Source: Proteromonas lacertae (Eukaryota > Sar > Bigyra > Opalinata > Proteromonadidae). Taken from it: a stretch of DNA of 64,000 nt. The notes below the pieces were generated by a model, which saw only the letters and a list, made by a program, of their open reading frames with translations, ran no database searches and was not told where the DNA came from. The stretch is from NCBI GenBank assembly GCA_002245135.1, contig NGBS01000886.1:83427-147426 (forward strand). The letters are read 5' to 3'. The position numbers were made by a program, and so were the translations under genes. Below, one piece after another: positions 1-11,603 of this stretch (position 1 is the stretch's first letter; each line of letters starts with the position of its first letter).

Positions 1-3000
1 TATTTATATATTCTGTAATGAAAGTGTTTGTCATTATTTACAGTATGGTGAGAATAGTTCTATTGATTGTATCAATAAAGTAGATGATGGAATTAATCAG
101 AGTTTTATTAAGGAATTATTGAATTGTTATACTCATTTATCAATGAATATAAATGAGAAATATTCATTTGGATTCTTACCTAAAGATGAAGACAGTATGA
201 ATTATGAATCAATAAAAACTCAATATAAATCATCTATTAATACATCTGAACCAATACCAATTGTTGGTGGAATAATGAGAGATTTTGTTTATATAATAAT
301 CAATCAAATATGCAAGTATCTTAATAGTAATGAAACTCTTGTTAACTCATATATAAATCAATTGATTTATTTGTTGAGATTGATTAAGATAATTGAAGGA
401 AATACAAGTGAAATTGTCAAGTATTAATTATATATATTATTTCATTTATTTATCTATTGAAATAGAGGAAGAAATGTAATTGAAAGATCAATTCTCACTT
501 ATTCATTAACAAAGATAATACCATTAATATCAGCCTGCTCAATTTCATCAATAAAGAAGAATCTCAATGATTATTGTAACTTATGTTTGAATAAACCAAC
601 TAGTAGTATTGATGAATTAAATAAAATCATTTCACAAGATAAATCTATAAGAGAAACAATTGAATTTCAAACTCAATTAGATCAAACATTATCAATCAAT
701 TATTCTACAAAATTATCAAAAATGAAATCCGATTTAGCAATTCAATTGAATGATTTTAATAAGAATTACAGTTCAATAATAAAGACAATTCCAATAGCAG
801 ATTCAAAATCAATTCGAAAATCTGATGCAATGGTGACAAAATTTGGCACACTTGAAGAAATACGAAAAATGATATTACAACAATCACGAGATCATTATCA
901 ACTGCAAATGTATATAAAGTCATTGAAAATCATTATTTTGGATCATATTTACTGTTCTGGTCCTTGGGAAGATATAAATAATAATAATAACAATAGTGGT
1001 TGGAAGTATTGGAGTTTAAATGAAAATGGAAATATTTATGGGTTAAGAACGAAATTGATTAGAAACTATCAAGGGAGTAGTTATAAAGAATGTGTTGTTA
1101 GAAGTATATTTATATTTATTTATTGTTTATTTAAATAGATATGAAAGAAGAAAAAATTGAAGAAACTGATTTTAACAAATCATCCAAATATATTCAAGAA
1201 TTATTAAAAAAAAGAAATTATTAAAAAGAGATTCAAATAGATTAATAGACAATACATATATACTATCTGAAGGTAATAACAATAAACAAAAAAACGATGA
1301 AGAAGAGTTGAAAATAGTGAATAACATCAAAGATAATGTAGCAGTGTTATTAAATCAATATGAACAACAATATCTTATTAGTCAATCCATCAATTCATCA
1401 TCATCATTATCATCGTCGACAAATACAAATACAAATACAAATTCAAATGACAATAACAACAGCAGCAGTAGTAGTGGTGGTGGTGGTTTTAAATCATTAT
1501 TTAAACGATTTAATAAGAAAGAAGAAAAACCTAATGTTATAGTAAAAGATACAGCTAATGAAATGAATAAGAATATTAATAAGAATTATCAATTCATAGT
1601 GTCTGGTGTACAATGTAAATCGAAATTACCAAAATTAGACAATATGGTGTTTAATACATTAGATGAGTTAGATATATACTTAAAAACTAATAATTCCAAT
1701 AATAATAATAATAATAATAATAATTCCAATACAATTGATCATCACAAAGTATTATTGGAATTATTATGTGAAATTATTCTACCAATGATTACTGTAGAAG
1801 GTGTATTGAGGATTTATGATAATAAGATTATATTTGAAGGAACAAAACTAGGTGGTTTAGCTGATTTGAGTCAACAAGCTTTATCCGTTACAAAGTATTT
1901 ATATTTATTATAAATGTTTTATTTATTTATTTGTATAGGAATTTGAAATATAATAATGGTGAAATAATGGGTGATTTATTCCAATCAAATGCATTAAAGA
2001 AAAGACAATTCTATTTGAATGATATTATATCAGTTTATAATCGTAAACATTTACTTCAAAGATTGGCATTAGAAATATTCTATGAAAATGGATCTTCATC
2101 ATTATTCAACTTTACAAGTGATAGTGATAGAAGTTCTGTTTATAAAATGTTAATTAAACATATTCCTAACAGTTTAACAAGAAGTATTTCATTTAAAAGG
2201 TTATATACACCATCACAGTTTATGAATAAAAGTGTTTGGACAAATTTATGGGTTGAAAGAAAAATCTCTACATTTGATTATTTATTATATATTAATGTAA
2301 TTGCTGGAAGAAGTTTTAATGATTTAACACAATATCCAGTCTTCCCTTGGGTGATTGCTGATTATGAATCAGAAAAACTTGACCTAACAAACCCAGCCAC
2401 TTTTAGAGACTTGAGTAAGCCAATTGGTGCATTAAATCCTGAGCGATTAAACGAGATGTTAGGATAGATATGAGATGATGAAAGGTGATTATGAAGATAT
2501 GAAGAATATACCTGATAGTTGTATAGAACCACCATTTATGTATGGATCTCACTATTCAACAACAGGTATTGTAGTTAATTATTTATTAAGACTTGAACCA
2601 TTTACTACTTATGCTCTGATACTGCAAAATGGACATTTCGATCATCCTGATAGATTATTTCACTCAATTAAAGAACAATGGGATAATGTGTTGGTGAATT
2701 CTGCTGATTTCAAGGAATTGACACCTGAGTGGTTTTATTTGAGTGATTTCTTGGTGAATAAGAATGAACTGCCTCTAGGTAAAAGACAGGATGGTGAAAT
2801 TGTGAATAATGTTGTGTTACCGAAGTGGGCAAAAACACCAGAAGAATTTATATCTCTAAATAGAGAAGCATTAGAATCTGACTATGTATCTGAACATATC
2901 AATGAGTGGATTGATTTGATATTTGGTTATAAACAAACTGGAATAGAAGCAGAAAAAGCAAATAATGTGTTTCATTACTTAACATATGAAAATTCAATCA

Positions 3001-4407
3001 ATTTTGATGGAATTACAGATATTAAAGCTCGTCAAGCCATTGAAAGTCAAATATCAAGTTTTGGTCAAACACCAAGCCAATTGTTAAATACTCCACATCC
3101 AATGAGAATATCTAAAGATAAACTGAAGGAGAGTAATAATAATAACATTACATTATTCAATACAACAGAATATGCAACTCAACAAGTTGATACAAATCAT
3201 CATTTACCAATTACTTCCTTTGGATTTTCATTAGATACTCAGAGTTTATACACAATGGATAGTGAAGGTAAATTAGGACAATATTATTACAACAATACAA
3301 AGACAAACATTATTTGTCCATTTACATTTGAAAAACTATCTGTTTCTCATAATAAAAACATTCTAACATCCAGTCAAATGACAAGTGAATGTTTACATTC
3401 ATATTTATTCAGTTTAGATGATAAGAATATCATGATTGGTATTACTGGTCTTTGGGATTTCAGTTCATTATTATTAATTACTAATCCACAGCATCAAACA
3501 TAATCATCATCAACACCAACAACAATCATTATATTATCATACATCCTATACAACCTGTATGGCATTGTCCAATGCCAAATATCGATATAAGACGAACTTA
3601 TACTTGGCTTGTGGTAGTGAAGATACAACAATATCAATATGGAAAATAAATACATTACATAATAACTTCATACAGAAATCATCTAAAGCATCATCATCAT
3701 CATCAACAACAACAACAACAACTGGAGATGTAGTAGTAGATTCTTCAACTAGTTCTAGTAATAATAATAATAATAATAATAATTTGACATATTTTATAGA
3801 TAAAACTCCATTTTCTATTTTGACAGGACATAAAACAAGTGTTAAATGTTTAGATATAAATTCATATTTTGATATTGTTGTTAGTTATAGTAAGAATGAT
3901 AAAAGTGATGAAAATAAAGATACAATTATTTGTTTAATGCATTCAATGAGAAAAGGCAGATTCTTAAGATCTATTCATATAAATACAAAAGAAATAATCA
4001 AAAAGAAAGGAATAAAAGAAATTTATGAAAATGAAATAAGTCAAATCAAAATAGTTGACTGTGGTAAGATATTAATATTATTAAACATCAATGAAAAGAA
4101 AACTAATAAATTGATTTCACAAATTGTTTATATTTATACAATCAACGGTCAATTGTTACATTATAAAGAGTTGAATTGTTCTATTATTCCAACTTTTGAA
4201 ATTTCTACTATTAATCAAGTTTTGATCACTTGTACCAATAATACAATTCAATTTAGATCATTGTTAGACCTTTCTATATTACATGAATATACATTAGAAG
4301 CATTAAGTGATATAAGTAGTTTCAAATTATGTGATGATGATAAAGTCATTACTATTGGAATGAAAGATAGTTCAATGTTTTTGTTATATCCTATTATTCA
4401 TTCTTAG
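1..4407 (+). CDS. BEACH domain / WD40 protein (LvsA-neurobeachin type), 3' part
   Basis: This is the C-terminal part of a large BEACH protein, a family acting in vesicle fusion, lysosome function and cytokinesis. The window opens in an intron (1-43). Exons read 44-420, 466-1103, 1139-1894 and 1939-4407, joined by GT-AG introns. A low-complexity Ser/Asn stretch is followed by a PH-like BEACH-associated region (about 1760-2150). The BEACH core (about 2190-3030) shows NLWVERKIS, FPWVIADY, LSKPIGALNPERL, HYSTTGIVV, RLEPFTTYAL and FDHPDRLF. WD40-like repeats follow (3190-4400), including LACGSEDTTISIWKI and LTGHKTSVKCLD. Three frameshifts interrupt the frame: the A8 run at 1206-1213 (one A short), GG at 2462-2463 (one extra) and AAA at 3496-3498 (one extra). 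Flanking residues match the family on both sides, so I read one gene. The N-terminus lies outside the window. Confidence 0.9.
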
Positions 4408-4498
4408 ATTATTATTATTATTAAGAAAGTATTATACGTTTTAATGTGATTTTTTTTGTTAATTTGAAAAGAAAACAATAAAATAACAAACTCTAATT

Positions 4499-5503
4499 CT
4501 AAAAATCACATTTACTTTTACAATTAACTATTGGTTCAGATGTCCTACTATCTGCAGGAGGTAAATGCAACAATTCCATTCTTAATTGTTTTAATCCACA
4601 CTTTATTCCATATATATTTGCTTTTAATGAAGGAGTACTTAATGAATTAGGATGTGATAGTCTTATTATACGAAAAGCTCCATCACAATCACCAAATTCA
4701 GGATTTCTCTTTTTAATATCAGTACAAGCAAATGATTCAATGTGAAATACACCATCACATTGATTTTCAATACTATTTAATACTTGACTTGATAATATGT
4801 TTGGATCAACTTCAATTAACACTACTATAGGCTTATTAAATATTAATGAATGTAAGCTAATTACAAATGAGATAAATTCATTCATATTATCTATTAATAG
4901 CAACTCCAAATTCCTTATAATCACTCTTGTCACAATAGAAATATCTTCAATTTGTGTTTTTATTTGTTGATATAATGATTTGATTGTATTTGATTTTTCA
5001 AATGTATAATAATGAATCTGAGATGATTCTAGTAACTCTGGTTGAATGGGATGTGATAAATTATAAGAATTACAGAATTGAGTTGGGTTATTGGTTTTAG
5101 TTAGATATTTTTTATATTGCCATGCTATTTGTAAAGTACTATCTACATCAGGTTTTTCTTTAGCTTTTGTAGGAGTAGATTGAGATAATAGAGTACTATT
5201 CTCTGGTAAATTCTTCATAAAATCTTTTTGATATATTTCTTTTTCATTTGATGAATAGAATACCTTCTGTTTCGAAGAAATTCCTTCTGATATGAAATAT
5301 TTAACTAAAACTTGTGAATAATTTGTATATCTATCTTTTGCTAATAATACTAAACTGCCCAATGGCATTCCACCTCCTTGTATTTGATCAAAATCCTTTT
5401 GACCTGTTGATATTAGCTGAGATCCATTTAACCATGGTTTTACACCTGATAATTTTATTTGTTTCACTGCATTCTTGGATGATGATGCTTTTTGGAATGA
5501 CAT
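4499..5503 (-). CDS. ELP4: Elongator complex protein 4
   Basis: Elp4 is a RecA-fold, ATPase-like subunit of the Elp4-5-6 ring of Elongator, which modifies wobble uridines of tRNA. This single-exon gene encodes about 334 residues. The N-terminus has the family signature: GVKPWLNGSQLISTG, then FDQIQGGGMPLGSLVLLAKD in the position of a degenerate Walker A, then YSQVLVKYFISEGI. The middle keeps DSTLQIAWQYKKY, and VTRVIIRNLELLL follows. The C-terminus has CDGVFHIESF and YGIKCGLKQLRMELLHLPP. Length fits the family (about 350-420). I chose the ATG at 5503 because the frame further upstream holds no other ATG. It converges with the BEACH gene, with under 100 bp between stops. Confidence 0.93.
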   Translation of the reverse strand: MSFQKASSSKNAVKQIKLSGVKPWLNGSQLISTGQKDFDQIQGGGMPLGSLVLLAKDRYTNYSQVLVKYFISEGISSKQKVFYSSNEKEIYQKDFMKNLPENSTLLSQSTPTKAKEKPDVDSTLQIAWQYKKYLTKTNNPTQFCNSYNLSHPIQPELLESSQIHYYTFEKSNTIKSLYQQIKTQIEDISIVTRVIIRNLELLLIDNMNEFISFVISLHSLIFNKPIVVLIEVDPNILSSQVLNSIENQCDGVFHIESFACTDIKKRNPEFGDCDGAFRIIRLSHPNSLSTPSLKANIYGIKCGLKQLRMELLHLPPADSRTSEPIVNCKSKCDF

Positions 5504-5612
5504 TTTTCTCAAATAAGTTTGTGTGTATCAAATATGTTTGACAAACATGTTTGGATAATTTTTGTTTTTCTTCACCAATTCAATAAATTGACAATATAAA
5601 TACAAAAATAAA

Positions 5613-8600
5613 TTATTTTAATGTAGGTGTGATTGGTGGGTTTTGAAATACAGGATCAGGTCTGTGAATAATATCATAACTTACAGTATTAGTAAATAAT
5701 CTCGGTGTTCTTTCCGTTTTATGTTTATTACAACAAGTAGGAGGAGGACTTGTGTTATTTACTCTAGGAGAATTAGCTACTGAAGGTGTTTCTCTTAGAT
5801 TGGAAGGAATACTCACAGCTGAACTATTATATCCATCAATTCTATGTGGTGAAGCATCCATTATATGACGCGAAGTGTGTTTATTGAATCTAACACATCT
5901 TGTGGGGAAAGGATCTTTTGGCATTCTCTATTAACAATAATAACTATAATTATATATATATATATACAGGAACATAACTATGATTAGAAGGAACATCTAA
6001 TTGTGGAAAATTGCCTCTTTCATTAATATCTTCATAATATGACTTATGAAATGAAGGAATTCTAATTTAAAATAACATTAATTGAAATATATAATATTAT
6101 ACAATTCATTTAAATCATCGAAATTAGTATTACAATCATAATATGGATCTTTCTTCCTCTGTTTCTTTGCTTCACTACTATTCATATCAACATTTGATTT
6201 ATTACCATATCTAATTTGTTTAACTGGAGTTTTAAATCCTGTTGGATTACCTGGTGGTGCAATTGATCCACTGAAATTATTATAATAATCATCATCACTT
6301 TTGTCATTATCAATTTGCTTTCTTGTTCTGATTTTCTCTGTTTTTGGTGAACTTGATCTTGAATTAATTGAATCATATCCAACTCCTCTTATAATTGCTT
6401 CACTAAATGGTCTTTCTTGTTGATACAACTCTGGGAATGGGAAAAACATTGAATCTTGAGGTAATAGTGAAGAAAATAATGCAGTTATATTGTGTGCTAA
6501 TGATACAACGTGTTCAGTTTCATTCTTGAGAATTGCATCTAAATCATTCACTCTTTCACTTATCTTTAGATGTTTATTCAGTAGATGCTTTTGACGGAGT
6601 GATATTGCATTTTTACTATATTTAAATTATTTAATATGTTATATAACATACATTTTTTCATCTGTTTCATTTTCATAGTCTTTTCCTTCTTTTAATAATA
6701 TCAATCTAATACAAAAAGATTCCCATAATAATGTTTCTATAATAATAATAATAAATTAATAAAATATACGCAATTCATTTCTATCATTCTGCCTTCTCTT
6801 CAACATTGTATTAAATGAATCAATCAAATTCATTTCATTCTTAACAACCTCTGGATCAGTAATCTTTGGTTGTTTCGGTTTCTTCATTGTAACTTTCTTT
6901 ATTGAAATTGGACTAATATTCTCTTTTCCTCTTTCAACTATTGCTTCTTGTTCTTCTAAAACAGCTCTTTGTTCTTCTATTTTACTATTAGCAGTTATTG
7001 GTGTTAATTGACTCTTTCTCAACTTAGGATTTGTTAATGGAGTTGTTGCTTCACTATGATCTATTCTAATTGGCGTAGTAATATTGAAATATTGTCTATT
7101 TCTATTTCTACTTGAACTTTCTGATCTTGAAGTTGGTCTCCAATTATAAATATCACATTGAATTCCAATACTAAACATTGGTGGTTTTACTGTATTAAAT
7201 AACTCAGTAATCATATCTTGTTTTGTCATTTCACCTTTGTGTAATATCAGTGGTTGTCTTGGTTCATATTCTAAATCACTATCACTGTCTTCATCCGTTT
7301 TCTTTGATATTATTTCTGATGATCTTATATTCTCTGGGACTAATGATACTCTACGATTCTTCGGACTTGTATTTGCTGAATTTAGTGAATTTCTATTTGG
7401 ACTTTCTAATGATTGAACTTCTGAGTTTATTACATTTGTATCTATTTTCAGTGTGTCTCGTTCTTCATCATCATTATCTTCATTATTATTATTAATAATG
7501 TTTTTATCACTCTTTGTTTCACTTAACTTCTCAATAGTTGATTCTGTGGAAGATACTTTATTCAATTCATTTTCTGATGTTTGTGGTTCTAATAATGTGG
7601 ATGGAGATATTGAAGTAGTGGAAGTTGCTTTTGTCATACTTTCTTCAACAAGATTCTGTGTAGCTGATTTTGACATTCTATTCATTGTACTGTTACTGCT
7701 ATGCGATGATAATGCTATTGATTTCTGACTATTTGAATGGACATTCATATTATTCTCTTTATTCTCTATATCATCCTGTTGTTGTTCTTCTCCTTCTTCT
7801 TTTTCATCTTCTTCCTTCGTTTCTCCTTCATTCATTCACTTCTTCATTTTGATTTTGTGTATCATTTTGATTTTCATTATTTCTTTCCTCTAATTCATCA
7901 TTATCATCAATTGGTGGTAAATCACTCGCTTTAATTGTATTATGTAATGGAGAAGAAGCATGTTTTGGTGAAGTAGATGATTTGTCATTCATATTCACAA
8001 TCATCGGTTCTTGAACATCTTGAACTGGTTCATTTCCTTGAATTGGAGTAGTAAATATATTTGGTGTTGGTTGTTTGGGTGATAAAATCATTGCGATTTC
8101 TGAACTTCTTCTTGATGCTAACATTGATGTTCTTTTGGATGGATTATAATTAAATAAATGAATATAACACGCTGATAAATGTTTTTCTATTTGTTGTGGC
8201 TGTTGTTGTTGTTGTTGTTGTTGAGCAAAATACTCTTCATCTCCTAATTCATTATTCTCTTCATCTTGTAAATAAAACTCATCATCATTATCACCTAAAG
8301 TTGATTTTCTATAATTTGATTTTGGACTATTACTACTAATATTACTATTAACTCTTCCTCTTCTACTGTTACTACTGTTCTCTCTAAATGGAGATGATTT
8401 CCTAATTGGTGTATTGGATCTTGATGGATTATTTCTTTGACTTTGTATAGATGATCTTCTATTCTGTCCTTCTTGTTGTTGTAATGATGAAACAGCTGTA
8501 TTTTGAATTCTAGAACCTCTGTTATTATTATTATTACCACTCATATTGGATGATTGGTTCTTTAATAACTGTTGTTGATAATTTTCTAATTCACTAAACA

Positions 8601-9978
8601 TTTTGGTAGTAACACCAACATCAATCATTGGAACAGGAGTTGCCCATTTCTTTCCTAAATATCCAATTAATTTCACATCTTCAGGATTTTCATCATCTGA
8701 ATTTGGATCTGATGATTGAGGTGCTTTACTTGAATCTAAGACTTTATCTCCTTTTTTACTCTTTTTATTCTTCTTTGCATTCTTTTGTACATCATTCTTC
8801 TGTTTTTTCTTTATTTCATTATCTGAATTGTTATTTACCCATCGATATGGATCAGCATCTAAATCTTTTTGATTTGTACCATTATTTCCTTCCACAAATT
8901 TCTTAAAGTAATTCTTTGCATCTTTTACTGGTTTTTCTGGATATTCAAAAGTGGATAAATTCAATTCTCTTACTATATCTTTATCTTTAAATATCATTGT
9001 TAATAGCATTACTAAATTATCAATTCTAGTTGGATATTGCTTTATTTCTTCTTTCATATTATCTAATAGTTGTTGGATATTACTTTCTTTTATAAATGAT
9101 GATTCATTTAATGGTTCAGTTTGTTCATATAAATTCAATTGCTGTACTTGTTGTGCTTCAGATGAATTATTATTATTATTATTTGAATCAGATTGTATTT
9201 TATTTAATTGATCTAATGCAGTTTTTAATTTCTTCTTCAAATCTTCATTCTCTTCTTTTAATGTATTTGCATCTGATGATAATTGAGCATTCTGAGATTC
9301 TAAATTCTTCATATCCAATTGAACTTGTTTCAATGATCCTTCAAGAGAGTTTATTTTTAGTTCATATTGCATTTGTTTTGTTGTAAAATCAACATCTATT
9401 TAGAATAATAATAGAAATATAAGAATACTTGATTGTTTTCCTGGAACTCTAGAAACTCTTCTACTGATTGATACATCTGGCACACTTTCTACACTACCTA
9501 TTACAGACACTCTTTCATTCTTTATTAGAGAAGCTATATCGTCCAATTCACCAGAAAATAGATTTAAATCATCTTGTAATCCAGCTCTATTCATTGCTTG
9601 ACGTAATCCAATTATTAAAAGTATTAATCTCTTTCGTTCCTTTTCAAAATCGTCTCTTTGACGTTCGATTTGAGCTCTAAGCAGATCTACTAATTGTTCT
9701 TTGTCCTTATAATTGGCAGTGACTTCTTTTAGTCGAACTTCAGCAGCTTCAACTTGTCTTCGCAATTCACCTCGAAATGCTTGAACCATTGAGTCATAAT
9801 ACTTTCTTTCCTTTATTCGCATTAAAGGGTATATTGATGAATCGAAATAAGAAGAAATATTAGCTCTTTCATGAGGTAGACCTAGTTTATCAGCTAAACC
9901 ACTGATTGCTTTATCAAAATCTAATTCTGTACCTTGTTCATTTATTTGAGTGACAAAAAAATGTCTTCCTTCAGACAT
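5613..9978 (-). CDS. Coiled-coil, disordered protein of unknown function (six exons)
   Basis: I do not recognise the family. Exons read 9978-9429, 9395-6770, 6736-6652, 6615-6103, 6061-5968 and 5927-5613, all joined in frame by short GT-AG introns, giving about 1392 residues. The first 160 residues look globular and helical (MSEGRHFFVTQINEQGTEL; RIKERKYYDSMVQAFRGELR) and run into a coiled coil up to about residue 260. A long Ser/Asn/Gln-rich, probably disordered middle contains a KKKQKNDVQKNAKKNKKSKK-type basic patch. The C-terminus has small Pro/Thr motifs such as RMPKDPFPTRC and PPITPTLK. One frameshift is present: a 4-bp tandem duplication at about 7828-7837 (plus strand reads cattcattcac). 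Removing one copy restores the frame exactly. A cytoskeletal scaffold role is a guess from composition only. Confidence 0.7.
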
Positions 9979-10282
9979 ATACCTGTTTGGGCTTTATTGG
10001 AGTAATAAAAAAAGAAAAACAGTTAAATTTTGTCAAATTTGGCTTGATTTTAAATACAAATAATACAACTGTATTTATTGTATAAAAATATTTTCGAAAG
10101 TTGATATTTTTTAAAAGAAATTTATATATCTTGTAATAACATAAATGAAAAAGAATCGATTGAAATTATAGAAATTATAAAACATTATGTGAATGAGAAG
10201 AATTATTTATTTTATTAAAAAAGTTATAGATAAGTCACAAAAGTTGAAAATAATTAAAAATACTTTATAAATTACAAAAGTT
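9979..10282. other. Intergenic, AT-rich, no gene seen
   Basis: This 304-bp gap separates two genes on the minus strand. It is very AT-rich with many in-frame stops. It must hold the 3' end of the upstream gene and the promoter of the coiled-coil gene. I see no RNA gene or repeat. Confidence 0.6.
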
Positions 10283-11461
10283 CTATTTATAATTATTTAA
10301 TGAATCATTATTACTCATTTCATCCATTGAATATAAAGCTTCATTAAACAAATCTTCAACAAATGGAGTTAGAATATTTTCATTTTTACTAAATAAAATA
10401 AAATGAAAATAAAGTATACTTTATAAATGTCATTGGACTATCTTTCTCTTTCTCTTTCTCTTTACTTTTATTTATGTTAATACTTGAAGTTGATAAGTCG
10501 CTTATATTATTATATTTCTTCATTCTTGTATTATAGTCAATTTCAAAATCATTAAATATTGGTAATAAACTATCAATTAAATAATTTTCATTTTCATTTA
10601 CTTTCATTGATATTACATTACTTTCACTGATTGAATAGTTATTATAATTATTATCATTATATGATATATTGTTTATAGTTTCTTTTATTAATCTTTTTTC
10701 TTTTTCTGATTGTTGTATTTCATAATTCTTTTGTTTATTTTCTTCAAAAAATAATTTTACTGGTGAAGTAGCTGTATTTGAATACTTTTTGGGAATTATT
10801 TGTGGTTTATTTATTGTTATATTTCTATCAAAAACTGTTTCTTTTCTGTTTGTAAATGTTATTGGTTTTGGATTTTCATAATCATAATCAATATTATTAT
10901 TATTATTATTATTTTGATATGTTAATGGTTCTTCATTTATATCAATCACTTGATATTGTGGTTTGAGTGGAGATTGATATGGTTTTGAAATATTTATATT
11001 TGATTCATTACTATTTTCTAATGGAGGTGGTTCTGAAAATGATATTCCATTTGATTCGTCAAATTGATTAAGACTTTCTTCATCTTCTGATTCTATTAGA
11101 AACCTTCCAAGTGGCTGGAATTCAGGATGACAAGCTGAGATATATGAAGATGAACCACAATATTTCACAGATGATGAAACATGGAATGGACGATCCTGTA
11201 GAAAAGGACGATGTTGTGCATGTACAGAAACAAGAAAATCTATTGGTTGACTATCAATTTACAGTAATATTTATTATTATACTTTGAAAATGTTGATGGT
11301 ATTGTAGCAGTATTAATAAATTTTGGCTCTATTCTCGGTATAGGTTGAAATTTCTGTAGTTGTTGAGGAGGCGATGATGCTGTCCTTTTAATAGCACCTT
11401 TTCTCGTTTTAGATGATTTACTAATAGTGTGTTTCCTCTTTCCCTCTCTTGCTGGCTTCAT
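10283..11461 (-). CDS. Unknown disordered protein (three exons)
   Basis: The family is not recognised. Exons 11461-11283, 11250-10420 and 10388-10283 join in frame across 32- and 31-nt GT-AG introns to give about 371 residues. The start is the first ATG (MKPAREGKRKHTISKSSKTR), a basic segment rich in Lys, Arg and Ser. Residues 60-110 contain FLQDRPFHVSSSVKYCGSSS and CHPEFQPLGRFLIESEDEES. The remainder is Asn/Ser/Glu-rich with an Asn run and a KEKEKEKDSP stretch before the final exon. The last 35 residues (ILTPFVEDLFNEALYSMDEM) could form an amphipathic helix. There are no transmembrane segments and no signal peptide. The joined frame and clean splice sites support a real gene; function is unknown. 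Confidence 0.65.
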
Positions 11462-11603
11462 TGAAAATTCAAATTTCAAAAATATAAAATACAAATACAG
11501 TGTATTATGGTATTATTTAAAAACAATCAAAAACAATTAATATAGATATATTTCTTAAAATGGTATATAAAAAGTTTCTTAAATCATCATATTTTTTTAC
11601 AAT

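Noticed and set aside
7223-7934. Overlapping plus-strand open frames opposite the coiled-coil gene
   Set aside because: They are Leu/Phe/Ser-rich shadows of Asn/Glu/Ser codons on the minus strand, where a multi-exon gene joins in frame.
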